Shown here: positions 8,545 through 17,710 of the stretch, one piece after another
Layout: the number at the start of each line of letters is the position of its first letter
Numbering within the stretch: the first letter of the stretch is position 1
Assembly (NCBI GenBank): GCA_017615755.1
Contig: JAFZZM010000008.1
Location: 1-42,061 of the forward strand
Direction: 5' to 3'
Source: Clostridiales bacterium
Lineage (GTDB): Bacteria; Bacillota; Clostridia; Saccharofermentanales; Saccharofermentanaceae
Length of the DNA: 42,061 bases
The notes under the pieces: generated by a model
Seen by the model: the letters and a program-made list of their open reading frames with translations, nothing else
What the model was told of the DNA's origin: nothing
The model's database searches: none
Translations under genes and position numbers: made by a program

Positions 8545-11007
8545 TTAATTGCCCCGTTTCTTCAAAGTGTTGGAAGCGTCCTTCTGTATGGACTTTACGG
8601 CAGCATCGACAGACTCGAAATCCCGGAAGTAACTGTCGGCTCCGGTCTTTATGAGCAGGATGATATCGCTGTCGAGCTGGAAGGAGTTGTCCACAGAAGA
8701 AATGATCGCGGCCAGTTCGTCTCTTTCGGATTCGGAGATCGTGCACGATATGTAATAGTTTTCCGGGTCTTCTTCGGCTTTCTTGCGAAGCTCGGCATTC
8801 GGGTCGATCTGTGCCTGGCTTATCGCGTCAAAAGCACTTCTGTTGACCGGGAATTTGTCCATTCCCGAACACAGCTGCTGCTGTGTTTCTGCCTTCAGGC
8901 AATAGCGGATGAATTCGAAAGCCAGATCCGGATTGGCGGCGCATGCCGTGACGGACACTGACGATACGCCCACAGCGGTCATGTTCTTTCCATCAAAGGA
9001 AGGGTATCCGGTAAAGATCGCTCTGTCATTGGCATAGATTTCCCGGGCGAGACAATATTCTTCCAGATTTGTGAAACTGATGTAGATCGCGGAAGCTTTA
9101 GCCATTATGAACTGCAGCTCCGGGGTCATCAACTGGTCTTCGGAATCTATCATAATGCCGCTGTTGAACTCCGGCTCAGGTGACGTGTGTTTTTTTACTG
9201 CTTCGAGCAGTGCTTTGAAATTATCGGTGTCGAAGTGAACTTCGCGTTTTTCATTGTCTATGAAATCCGAATTTGAAGCGGACATGTAAAGCGAAAGGAT
9301 CTCAGAACATGAGTATTCCGGGAAGACGCGGCTCGGCGGGTAGATCTCGCGTTCCATCTTTTTCAGGTCATCGAATGTCCACTTTGCCTTGGCACTGTCT
9401 AAGCTGCTGTTGACGGCCATACCTCGAATGGAGTAGGTGAGCGGCATGGTAAAGAGTTTGCCGCCTTTTTCAAAAGCACTGAAGATGTTATAGAAGTACT
9501 CGTTTTCTTTGATGGATGTGTCGGCCTTAAGATACGGTTTCAGATCAAGAAGGAGACGTTCGGTATTGAGATCCGAGATCTCGGAGAATCCCCAGATCAT
9601 ATCCGGACCGTTTCCGTTTTGCATATCTTCGGTTACGATCTTGGCCGCATGCCCGGCTATCTTGACGCGCTCGTCATCCATCATGTAGGAAATGTCGCCG
9701 TCATAGAGCGTGTAGGTCTCGATATATGCGTGGTTTTCCGGGTCCGCGTTATACTCCTTGATCACGTCGAAAAGATACGGCTCACTATTGGAACATAAGG
9801 CAAGTTTCAGGAGTTCTTTTCCCGCGTTAGGATTCTTATCGGCGCGCGTAAGAGTTATGACCGACATCGTGTTGGCAAAATAACAATAGCAATCGGTGCC
9901 GAATCGATCGTTGTCCTTGTCCGGGTCCGCTTCGATCATGAGCATGGAACCGTCGGACAGGATCCTGCCGTTTTTCAGGAATCTGCAGTTTATATCGGCA
10001 CTCGTCGTCGAAAGCACCGGAACGGCTTTGCCTTGTTCAATGCTGTACTGCTCTACGCTCGTTTCGTTGAAAATGAGGCAGTCAGTGTTCTGCGCGAGAT
10101 CGGCCGCGTAATCTCCTTGGACCTTATATGTTTTCTTAAGCTCGCCGGTGCTGATGTCGACTTCCTGGTACGCGGCGATATTGGTGGACGGAAGGGCAAT
10201 GTGCGCGACATACCATTTGCCGTCCGAGCAGTTCATGAAGGCTCCCAGGGATTTCTCTTCGTTTTTCTTGATCAGCTTGCCTTCGGAATCGAAAAGGTAA
10301 AGAGTTCCGTCAGTGGCGACAAAGATATTGCCGTTCTCCATCGGGTAGGCCTGCATGTTGTATGCCGGCCCTTCGATGTCGAAATGAAGCTCGCGGAGTA
10401 TCTCTCCGGAAGGGGAGATCACCAAAAGCAACGGCTTGGATTTGCAATCGCCTTCGTCGAATCTTCCTGCGGTGACCAGGATCTCGTCTTTTCCAATAGC
10501 AGAAGCACTTCGGAATTCGCAGTTCGGGTCCAGTGAAATGCTTCCGAGATTCTGACCGTTTAAGTCGAAGAGCTGCAGACTGTTGTACTGGTATCCATCG
10601 GTGGTCGTGTAGTTTTTCTCAGAGAGATTCTCAATTATGGAACCGTCCTTAACGGTTACATTTACATTTACCAGGATTCGGTCGCCTACGAGTGAGGGAT
10701 TGGTAAACTCCTTCGTAGCAAATACTACATCGGGGACCGGCTCCAGATTCAATTGAGTGCTTTGTGTATGGAAGAACGGGTCTTCCGGCTTGATTACCCG
10801 GGATTCATTCGCTTTCAGTGTTTTTATCGTGACCTGATCCGCGTCGGTCCCTGCGGTCTTATCCTCGGATTTGTTGTCAGATTGAGTAGTTGTCTTAGTC
10901 TTCTCGGTTTCTTCGGTTTCCTTTGTCTTTTTCCGGCATGCTGCCAGAGGAAGGATCATGCAGGCTGCAAGTGATACAGCGAGCAGGCTCCGTATAGTTT
11001 TTTTCAT
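8545..11007 (-). CDS. Solute-binding-type lipoprotein, paralogue A
   Basis: An 820-residue exported lipoprotein. A signal peptide ends in the lipobox LAAC with Cys24 as the lipidated residue, followed by a Lys/Thr-rich linker. Residues of about 60-400 alternate strand-like motifs such as LYLFDSEGKLIKK, suggesting a beta-propeller-like sensor domain. The C-terminal half (about 430-800) resembles ABC-transporter family 1 extracellular solute-binding proteins, with NGPDMIWGF, FEKGGKLFTMPLTYSI and a late AFEFIRYCL. It is a paralogue of the gene at 13956, and the two flank pflB. No permease or ATPase genes are nearby, so a carbohydrate-sensing role is as likely as transport. The ATG at 11007 has GGAGG seven bases upstream; an ORF start ten codons earlier lacks one. 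Confidence 0.85.
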   Translation of the reverse strand: MKKTIRSLLAVSLAACMILPLAACRKKTKETEETEKTKTTTQSDNKSEDKTAGTDADQVTIKTLKANESRVIKPEDPFFHTQSTQLNLEPVPDVVFATKEFTNPSLVGDRILVNVNVTVKDGSIIENLSEKNYTTTDGYQYNSLQLFDLNGQNLGSISLDPNCEFRSASAIGKDEILVTAGRFDEGDCKSKPLLLVISPSGEILRELHFDIEGPAYNMQAYPMENGNIFVATDGTLYLFDSEGKLIKKNEEKSLGAFMNCSDGKWYVAHIALPSTNIAAYQEVDISTGELKKTYKVQGDYAADLAQNTDCLIFNETSVEQYSIEQGKAVPVLSTTSADINCRFLKNGRILSDGSMLMIEADPDKDNDRFGTDCYCYFANTMSVITLTRADKNPNAGKELLKLALCSNSEPYLFDVIKEYNADPENHAYIETYTLYDGDISYMMDDERVKIAGHAAKIVTEDMQNGNGPDMIWGFSEISDLNTERLLLDLKPYLKADTSIKENEYFYNIFSAFEKGGKLFTMPLTYSIRGMAVNSSLDSAKAKWTFDDLKKMEREIYPPSRVFPEYSCSEILSLYMSASNSDFIDNEKREVHFDTDNFKALLEAVKKHTSPEPEFNSGIMIDSEDQLMTPELQFIMAKASAIYISFTNLEEYCLAREIYANDRAIFTGYPSFDGKNMTAVGVSSVSVTACAANPDLAFEFIRYCLKAETQQQLCSGMDKFPVNRSAFDAISQAQIDPNAELRKKAEEDPENYYISCTISESERDELAAIISSVDNSFQLDSDIILLIKTGADSYFRDFESVDAAVKSIQKDASNTLKKRGN

Positions 11008-11184
11008 AAGGCACCTCCAAGTGTCGTGTTTCACCAAGATTCCAGTATAATTATCCCGTTTTTTTGAAATCTTTGCGTGAAAGATATGTCACGTAAAGTT
11101 TCGGGCGGTGGGTAGTGATCGAAAGCACCAATGACTTGATGGGGAAGGTCAAGGAATTTGTATAAAAAATCTGTTTCAAAACGG
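11008..11184. other. Divergent control region between lipoprotein A and pflB
   Basis: This is part of a 503-base gene-free stretch (11008-11510). On the minus strand TATACT lies about 50 bases before the lipoprotein start and is a possible -10 without a convincing -35. I found no Rex-type operator. Short ORFs here lack ribosome sites and are not called. Confidence 0.4.
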
Positions 11185-11213
11185 ATGACATCTATCCTTG
11201 CTTGCGTTATGAT
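11185..11213 (+). promoter_or_regulatory. Putative pflB promoter
   Basis: ATGACA (11185-11190), 17 bases, TATGAT (11208-11213); each hexamer is 5/6 to the sigma-A consensus. It predicts a leader RNA of about 290 bases before pflB, covering the hairpin series at 11237-11363. Confidence 0.6.
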
Positions 11214-11236
11214 GAAGCGGTAATGAAAATCATTTG

Positions 11237-11363
11237 ATCCGGAAAGAGTATTTTCTTCGGATTCGCTTGTGGACAGGGTGGCACCTGTCCGGTAAAGAGC
11301 AACTGCAATGGCGGGGTGGCTCCCGCAGATCATTGCAGACGGAACGCAGGGGTGGCACCCGGC
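11237..11363 (+). ncRNA. Structured pflB leader with three GTGGC(A/T)-loop hairpins
   Basis: Four successive stem-loops can be drawn. An ATCCG/CGGAT hairpin comes first (from 11237). Hairpin 1 has arms GGACAGG (11271-11277) and CCTGTCC (11284-11290) around loop GTGGCA. Hairpin 2 has GCGGG (11311-11315) and CCCGC (11322-11326) around GTGGCT, nested in CTGCAATG (11303-11310) and CATTGCAG (11331-11338). Hairpin 3 has GGG/CCC (11349-11360) around GTGGCA, with two further pairs beyond an A-G mismatch. Three hexaloops of the same sequence on different stems point to a conserved RNA recognition element. I do not recognise it as a known riboswitch. Confidence 0.5.
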
Positions 11364-11510
11364 AGGAAGTGAAGCGATTACAAGTGCTTTTGGAGAAGAA
11401 AAATGGACGAAGAGACTGGTTTTTGTCGCAAGGCTTTTTTAGATGAATGATTCGGGAGAGGGTCCGACTAAGGATGCTCCGCAGAAAGGTTCGCAAGGAG
11501 GATTATTGCA

Positions 11511-13721
11511 ATGTTTGTACCTGGAAAATGGTCGGAGGACATCTGTGTCCGCGACTTTATCAACAAGAATTACACACCGTACGATGGAGACGAGTCGTTT
11601 CTGGCGGGACCTACTCAGGCGACCACAGATTTGTGGAATCAGATCCTGGAACTCCGCAAGAAGGAAAAAGAGAACGGCGGCGTCCTTGACATCGACGAGC
11701 ATACTATATCTACCATTACTTCCCATGCCCCGGGATATATCGACAAAGACAAAGAAAAGATCGTCGGCCTGCAGACCGATGCTCCGCTGAAGCGCGCTAT
11801 TATGCCGTTCGGCGGTATCCGCATGGTCAGATCTTCTCTCGATGCTTACGCCAGAGAGATGGATCCGGAGGTCGAGCGTGTCTTCCAATATAGAAAAACC
11901 CATAACGACGGCGTTTTCGACGCTTACACCCCTGAGATGCAGCGCGCACGTCACTGCGGTATCCTGACCGGTCTTCCGGACGCTTACGGCCGTGGACGTA
12001 TCATCGGCGACTACCGTCGTATTCCGCTTTACGGTACCGCGTTCCTGATCGCCCAGAAGAGAAAGGCGAAGGATCAGGTCCTTCCGGACGTCATGGACGT
12101 GGAGACGATCCAGCAGAGAGAAGAGATCTCCGAGCAGGTCAAGAGCCTGTACGAACTGACCAAGATGGCACAGAGCTACGGCTTCGACATTTCCCGTGCT
12201 GCAAGAAACTTCACTGAGGCAGTACAGTGGCTGTACTTCGGCTACCTCGGCGTAGTCAAAGAGCAGAACGGTGCGGCCATGTCCCTCGGACGTGTTTCCA
12301 CTTTCCTCGATATCTATGCAGAAGAAGAACTGAAGAACGGCACCATGACCGAGTCCGAAATCCAGGAAGTTGTCGACCACTTCATCATGAAGCTTAGAAT
12401 CGTCCGCTTCTTGCGCACACCGGCTTATGACGAACTGTTCTCAGGCGATCCGACATGGATCACCGAGTCCATCGGTGGTATCGGTCTTGACGGCCGTCAC
12501 ATGGTCACCAAGATGAGCTACCGCTTCCTGCATACTCTTGAAAATATCGGATCCGCACCGGAGCCGAACATGACGATCCTCTGGAGCCCGAACCTTCCGG
12601 AGAACTTCAAGAAGTACTGCGCGAAGATCTCCATCAACACGTCTTCCATCCAGTATGAGAGCGACGAGCTGATGCGTGAAAAGTTCGGCGACGACTATGC
12701 CATCGCATGCTGCGTTTCCGCAATGCGTGTCGGCAAGCAGATGCAGTTCTTCGGTGCCCGTGCGAACCTCGCCAAGGCCCTGCTGTACTCCATCAACGGT
12801 GGCCGTGATGAGAAGACCGGCGACCAGGTCGGCCCGGTAAGAAACCCGATCACATCCGAATACCTCGATTACGATGAGGTCATGGCGCGTTTCGATGAGA
12901 CCTGCGCATGGCTCTCTAAGCTCTATATCAACACACTGAACGTCATCCACTACATGCATGACAAGTACTGCTACGAGAGATTGGAGATGGCGCTCCACGA
13001 TGAGAAGATCGACCGCACCATGGCCTGCGGTCTGTCCGGCCTTTCCGTTATCGCTGACAGCCTCTCCGCGATCAAGTACGCAAAAGTTAAGCCGATCCGT
13101 AACGAGATGGGCCTGGCTGTTGACTTCGAGATCACCGGCGACTACCCGCAGTACGGTAACGACAACCCGAAGGTTGACCGTATCGCCGCAGAGGTCGTTC
13201 GTAAGTTCATGAAGCACCTTTCTAAGCACAAGTGCTATCGTAACGCCCGCCCGACACAGTCGATCCTGACGATCACATCCAATGTCGTTTACGGTAAGAA
13301 GACCGGCTCCACACCTGACGGACGTAAAGCCGGCGAGCCTTTTGCACCGGGAGCCAACCCGATGCACGGAAGAGACAGAAGCGGTGCAGTTGCTTCTATG
13401 CGTTCTGTTGCGAACCTGCAGTACGACTACAGCGAAGATGGCATTTCCTACACCTTCTCGATCCTGCCGTCCACACTCGGCAAGTCTCTCGAGGAACAGC
13501 AGGTCAACCTCTATAACCTGCTCGATGGTTATTTCACCGACGGCGGCCACCACATCAACGTCAACGTAATCCTGCGTAAGACACTTCTTGATGCGATGGA
13601 TCACCCGGAGAAATACCCGCAGCTGACCATTCGTGTATCCGGATACGCCGTAAACTTCACGACACTCACACACGAACAACAGCTGGAAGTAATCAGAAGA
13701 ACAGTGCACTCGAAAATGTAA
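11511..13721 (+). CDS. pflB: Formate C-acetyltransferase (pyruvate formate-lyase)
   Basis: Cytoplasmic glycyl-radical enzyme converting pyruvate and CoA to acetyl-CoA and formate. The 736-residue length is typical. The active-site cysteine pair is in AIACCVSAM at residues 400-401. The radical-bearing glycine is Gly711 in VSGYAVNF near the C-terminus. [20 protein letters not shown] is a further family hallmark. AAGGAGG precedes the ATG. The activating enzyme pflA lies 2.7 kb downstream, separated by a lipoprotein gene with its own promoter, which is unusual because pflB and pflA are normally adjacent. Expression is probably controlled through the long structured leader upstream. Confidence 0.98.
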   Translation: MFVPGKWSEDICVRDFINKNYTPYDGDESFLAGPTQATTDLWNQILELRKKEKENGGVLDIDEHTISTITSHAPGYIDKDKEKIVGLQTDAPLKRAIMPFGGIRMVRSSLDAYAREMDPEVERVFQYRKTHNDGVFDAYTPEMQRARHCGILTGLPDAYGRGRIIGDYRRIPLYGTAFLIAQKRKAKDQVLPDVMDVETIQQREEISEQVKSLYELTKMAQSYGFDISRAARNFTEAVQWLYFGYLGVVKEQNGAAMSLGRVSTFLDIYAEEELKNGTMTESEIQEVVDHFIMKLRIVRFLRTPAYDELFSGDPTWITESIGGIGLDGRHMVTKMSYRFLHTLENIGSAPEPNMTILWSPNLPENFKKYCAKISINTSSIQYESDELMREKFGDDYAIACCVSAMRVGKQMQFFGARANLAKALLYSINGGRDEKTGDQVGPVRNPITSEYLDYDEVMARFDETCAWLSKLYINTLNVIHYMHDKYCYERLEMALHDEKIDRTMACGLSGLSVIADSLSAIKYAKVKPIRNEMGLAVDFEITGDYPQYGNDNPKVDRIAAEVVRKFMKHLSKHKCYRNARPTQSILTITSNVVYGKKTGSTPDGRKAGEPFAPGANPMHGRDRSGAVASMRSVANLQYDYSEDGISYTFSILPSTLGKSLEEQQVNLYNLLDGYFTDGGHHINVNVILRKTLLDAMDHPEKYPQLTIRVSGYAVNFTTLTHEQQLEVIRRTVHSKM

Positions 13722-13883
13722 TTCGTTTTTATTCTGCTTTTGCGAAAAATATCTCTGTGCTGGTCCTCGGGCTATGCCCTGCGGAATCGCACGTCAAGAT
13801 TTTTTTCAATCAGCAGAAGAGACGCGGGCATATCTGTGTTATGGCTTTTTATGTTTCTATTTCCTTACAAATTGAAAATGCGG

Positions 13884-13912
13884 TTGAATGCGCCTGTTTT
13901 CCCTCTCATAAT
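13884..13912 (+). promoter_or_regulatory. Promoter of lipoprotein B
   Basis: TTGAAT (13884-13889), 17 bases, CATAAT (13907-13912): 4/6 and 5/6 to consensus, about 44 bases before the start codon at 13956. It separates the lipoprotein/pflA unit from pflB. Confidence 0.65.
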
Positions 13913-13955
13913 GAAATCACATGATGAGTCGTAAAAAGGAATAGGAGGCGGTCGG

Positions 13956-16442
13956 ATGAAGTGCTTTTCGGGAAGAAACGGATGGAATGAAAAGGGAAGA
14001 AAAGTGAAGCGTATCGTGGCAGGTATGCTGGCTTCGACGATTGTCCTGGCTTTCGGTGCCTGCAAGAAAAAGGATCCGTCAAACGGTTCGGCTTCTCCCG
14101 AGAGTAATCCGGGCTCGCAAGTGGATATTCAAGGAACGGATGACACGGGAAAGACTACGTATGTGCCGCATCCGGATGGCGTTATTCTGGAGACGGACCC
14201 ATACTATGCAGATACGGAAATCGAACTTGTTTTTCCGATAGATGAGACAAAAGAACTGGATCATCAGTATATTGCGGATATCCGTTACTATGACGATTTT
14301 CTGATCGTTACGGGAGTTACCTACTACGAGATCCCTAAGGAGAAGCAGGATGTGTTGGATAATCAGGATTTTTCCATCGACGCGTTAAAGCAAAAAGATG
14401 AGATCCGATATGAATACATGCATCCGGAATACGGGATCTTCGACTATTCCGGCAATCTCGTTGCGAATCTCGAGATGGGCGTCAACGAGGAACTGAATAA
14501 TATTATTCAACTGAAGGACGGACGTCTTTTTGCATGGGGGATTTATCTGAATCGAAATACGGACAAGCGTGTCGGATATTTCTGGTTCTTCGATGCCAAG
14601 ACGGGAAAACGTACGGATAAGGTCAAACTTACCGGCATGGTCGATGGGCACAACATTTTTGAACTATCAAACGGAGATGTGGTCCTTCGTTCTTACGATG
14701 CTCTTTATGAAGTCGATCTTACAGGAAAAAGCGTGCATGTGGTCATCATGGATGAGCAGCCCAGATCTGTTTGCCAAATCGGCGATACGATCTATGTGGA
14801 GATGATCCGCTATACTGATACCGGAGAGACCCGGACGATTTACGAAGCAGATCTGCAGAATAATAAACTCGGCGATCTCAAGAGTGAACTGAAAGTGCCA
14901 CTGAACGTTTTTTATACAGCGGATGCTGCGTATGATATCGGAGTGAACGGACTTCTGAAATGGGATATTACGACAGGCGAAGAGACGCAGGTGCTGCTTT
15001 GGAGTGATACGGATATTCCGCAGGGAAATATCGGCGATCTTTTCGTAAAATCGGATACAGAATTTTATTTTCTTAAGTCCAAGGAAGTCAAGTTAGGTGC
15101 AGGCCGTTACTCGAATACGCACTCTCTTGTAAAACTTGAAAAGGCAGAGAATAATCCGTATGCCGGCCGAAAAGTGCTGAACCTTGGTGCCTATAATCTT
15201 CGTGGTGTATATGAGCGTGCGGTTATTGAGTACAACAAGAGACCGGAAAGTAAGGCAAGGGTGCTGATATTCGACCATACCGGAGAAATCGACAGCAGCA
15301 GTGCTTATAGCAAGGCCGCAGCGGATATTGCCGATCACGTGCTTCTTGATATGAAGTCGGGAAACGGACCGGATATACTGATGAATTTCTATGATTACGG
15401 GAAGTTTAATTCGGAACATGTGCTGGTCGATCTGAATAAGTATCTTGATGGTGCGGACGGAATCGATAGAAGTTTGTATTTTGATAACGTGTTAAGAGCT
15501 TTTGAAGAAGAAGGGAAACTCTTTATGCTTCCGCTTTCTGTGCAATTTGATGCAATGATCACGGATAAGAAAACTGTAGGCGGGGCCACGGATTTTACGA
15601 TCGATTCCTTCTCAAATCAGCTCGCGAACTTGCCGGAAAATGTTCTCCCGTTTTTCTCAAGGGACATGAAGGATGTTGACTATCTTCTCAAACTGGTATC
15701 GCAGGATTTTAGTCATTATGTTGACTATGACCGTTATGAAGTGCACTTTGACAGCGAGGATTTCATCAAACTTATGAATCTCAGCCGTCTTTGTTATAAG
15801 CCTCTCAGCGAGAGTACGTATCTAAGTATTCTTGATACTCTAAACAGTGATAATATGTACAACTACCATAGCGCAGAGGATGCTGCGATGAATGCGGGCT
15901 TGGCCGGCCTGTCGTTCTTCTGGTGCAGAAGTCTTTTTGATTACGGACGGAGCGCAGATCTTTGCGGAGGGGATCCGTGTGTGATCGGATGGCCGACTTC
16001 CCGGGGTTCGGGACTGGGTGCTTCAGCCTGTTCAACGATTTCCATTTCTGCGTTCTCCAAGAATCCGGATGAGGCATGGGATTTTGTTCGTTATATGTTG
16101 CAACCGGATGTTCAGACGAAGATTTCTGATGAGAATTCGTCGTTCGCTGTAAATATCTGCCGCGAATGCTTGGAGCACGCGATGGAATTGAATATCTGGG
16201 ATTATGAGGTAGAAGTGAAAGAATTCGGACGAAGCATAGATTCAGCGCCGATGAATTCAAACGAGGCGGCGAAGTTTGTCGGTTTTGTAGAGCGGATCAA
16301 CAATCCTGTCTGCATGCCGGATGCAATCAAGGAGATCATTCTGGAAGAGGCACCGGCCTTTTTTGACGGATCCAAGACGGCGGAAGCAGTTGCGGCGAAT
16401 ATCCAGAGCCGCGTGGCAACGATGGTTGCCGAGGAGAAATGA
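13956..16442 (+). CDS. Solute-binding-type lipoprotein, paralogue B
   Basis: An 828-residue exported lipoprotein homologous to the product of the minus-strand gene on the other side of pflB. The signal peptide has an unusually long charged N-region and ends in FGAC with Cys36. A strand-rich sensor-like domain runs to about residue 400. A family 1 solute-binding-like domain follows, with NGPDILMNF, AFEEEGKLFMLPLSVQ and DEAWDFVRYMLQ matching paralogue A at the same places. AGGAGG lies eight bases before the ATG; a GTG 16 codons later would give a shorter signal peptide. It ends nine bases before pflA, so the two are probably co-transcribed. Substrate and transporter partner unknown. Confidence 0.85.
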   Translation: MKCFSGRNGWNEKGRKVKRIVAGMLASTIVLAFGACKKKDPSNGSASPESNPGSQVDIQGTDDTGKTTYVPHPDGVILETDPYYADTEIELVFPIDETKELDHQYIADIRYYDDFLIVTGVTYYEIPKEKQDVLDNQDFSIDALKQKDEIRYEYMHPEYGIFDYSGNLVANLEMGVNEELNNIIQLKDGRLFAWGIYLNRNTDKRVGYFWFFDAKTGKRTDKVKLTGMVDGHNIFELSNGDVVLRSYDALYEVDLTGKSVHVVIMDEQPRSVCQIGDTIYVEMIRYTDTGETRTIYEADLQNNKLGDLKSELKVPLNVFYTADAAYDIGVNGLLKWDITTGEETQVLLWSDTDIPQGNIGDLFVKSDTEFYFLKSKEVKLGAGRYSNTHSLVKLEKAENNPYAGRKVLNLGAYNLRGVYERAVIEYNKRPESKARVLIFDHTGEIDSSSAYSKAAADIADHVLLDMKSGNGPDILMNFYDYGKFNSEHVLVDLNKYLDGADGIDRSLYFDNVLRAFEEEGKLFMLPLSVQFDAMITDKKTVGGATDFTIDSFSNQLANLPENVLPFFSRDMKDVDYLLKLVSQDFSHYVDYDRYEVHFDSEDFIKLMNLSRLCYKPLSESTYLSILDTLNSDNMYNYHSAEDAAMNAGLAGLSFFWCRSLFDYGRSADLCGGDPCVIGWPTSRGSGLGASACSTISISAFSKNPDEAWDFVRYMLQPDVQTKISDENSSFAVNICRECLEHAMELNIWDYEVEVKEFGRSIDSAPMNSNEAAKFVGFVERINNPVCMPDAIKEIILEEAPAFFDGSKTAEAVAANIQSRVATMVAEEK

Positions 16443-16451
16443 GAAACCTGT

Positions 16452-17237
16452 ATGACGAAAACTGTTAAAGGTCATGTACACTCGATCGAAACCCTTGGTG
16501 CCGTGGACGGGCCGGGGCTTCGTTTCGTTGTCTTTCTTCAGGGTTGTCCACTTCGCTGCAAGTTCTGTCATAACCCGGATACGTGGCCTTTTGAAGGTGG
16601 CGAGGAAGTGACGGTAGAAGAGCAGGTGAAGCAGATCCTGCGTTACCGTTCGTATATCAAGTCCGGTGGTGTGACGATTTCCGGCGGTGAACCGCTTCGG
16701 CAGGCAGAGTTTGTTCTGGCGCTTGTGCGGGCATTGCATGAGGAAGGACTCCATGTTGCGATCGACACGTCCGGAGTCTATTGCGAAGGCGTGGCGCTTC
16801 AGGCGGCGATGGAAGCGGACCTGTTGCTCCTGGACATCAAGTCGTTCGATCGCGAAAGAGCGGAAAGACTCACTGGATTTACTACCGATCACGCGTGGAA
16901 ACTTCTGGGAGACCGAGAAGCGGCAGGTAAGCCTGTCTGGATCCGCCACGTCATGGTTCCCGGGTTGACGTTGGTTGACAAGGATTCGGAAGGAAGTGCT
17001 TTTGGGACGGAAGAAGAATGGCGGGAGGCCAACGGCGAACTGCTTGCGGGACTCCGGAAACTTAGTGGCTTCGCGTGCGTCGAACGCGTCGACCTGCTGC
17101 CGTTTCACAAGATGGGCGAGTACAAGTACGAAGAAGCGCACCTGCCGTACGAACTGGGCGCGACTGAAGAGCCCGATGAGCAGGTCGTGGCGTGGGCAGA
17201 AAAAGCGTTAGGCGAGATTTGGGAAGAGCGTGGGTGA
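16452..17237 (+). CDS. pflA: Pyruvate formate-lyase activating enzyme
   Basis: Radical-SAM enzyme that installs the glycyl radical on PflB using S-adenosylmethionine and a reduced [4Fe-4S] cluster. The cluster cysteines are Cys32, Cys36 and Cys39 in CPLRCKFCHNP, the CX3CX2C signature at the position usual for PflA. GGVTISGGEPL is the SAM-binding glycine motif. The 261-residue length is normal. Only a weak ribosome site precedes the ATG, and translation may be coupled to the lipoprotein gene ending nine bases upstream. An AAAAGCACT motif copy begins two bases after the stop. Confidence 0.96.
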   Translation: MTKTVKGHVHSIETLGAVDGPGLRFVVFLQGCPLRCKFCHNPDTWPFEGGEEVTVEEQVKQILRYRSYIKSGGVTISGGEPLRQAEFVLALVRALHEEGLHVAIDTSGVYCEGVALQAAMEADLLLLDIKSFDRERAERLTGFTTDHAWKLLGDREAAGKPVWIRHVMVPGLTLVDKDSEGSAFGTEEEWREANGELLAGLRKLSGFACVERVDLLPFHKMGEYKYEEAHLPYELGATEEPDEQVVAWAEKALGEIWEERG

Positions 17238-17710
17238 GAGTGCTTTTGCCGAAGAAGAAAGAGCGTGGCAGGCGAAAATGAAGAAAAGTGCTTTTGCGCC
17301 CGTATTTTTGGAGGTCTTTTAAGGCAATGTTCGGTCGTAGTTACAGTTTTCATCGATTATGACCGAACTTCTCAAAGAAAAAACTTCGGAAATACCCTTT
17401 TGTACGGGCGTAAACCACCGAATCATCGTTTACGACTGCCAGTGAGTTTTCGAGTACGGGCGCAAAGAGAGAAAAACAGAAAAACGACTGCCACAGTACG
17501 GTCTGAAAAGTGCTTTTGAAGAAAAATGACCGACTTGCCTGATAAAGACATAAAAAGGGTCTTGCTATTTGTGTCTGACTGTTGTTAAATAACCTTACTC
17601 TTCATTTTGAAGTATGTTTTTTATTCTGATTAGATGATGTTTGATGTTTTGAAGAGGCGCGATCGCCTGGCTTTGAAATGAAGAAAACATTAATCGAAAG
17701 GAATATTTTT
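17238..17710. repeat. Gene-free stretch dense in short direct and inverted repeats
   Basis: 473 bases without a credible gene. It contains three AAAAGCACT copies (17239, 17287, 17509, all minus orientation), TACGGGCG three times (17403 and 17455 direct; 17297-17304 inverted, within TTTGCGCCCGTA), ACGACTGCC twice (17432, 17484) and an 8-bp inverted repeat GTTCGGTC (17329-17336) / GACCGAAC (17361-17368). An AGGCG/CGCCT hairpin lies at about 17655. It may be a non-coding RNA gene or decayed repeat DNA. A poor promoter candidate (TTGCTA, 17 bases, TTAAAT) precedes the next gene. Confidence 0.45.

Noticed and set aside
11271..11363. T-box or ZTP (pfl) riboswitch before pflB
   Set aside because: The GGGTGGCACC strings resemble the T-box core, but there is no specifier stem or terminator and the unit occurs three times. 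The ZTP aptamer landmarks are absent.
12441..13709. 422-codon minus-strand ORF opposite pflB
   Set aside because: Antisense shadow of pflB; no start signal and no recognisable domain.
17659..17666. GCGATCGC palindrome (also near 42054) as a HIP1-like repeat
   Set aside because: Only isolated copies; not above what could occur by chance.
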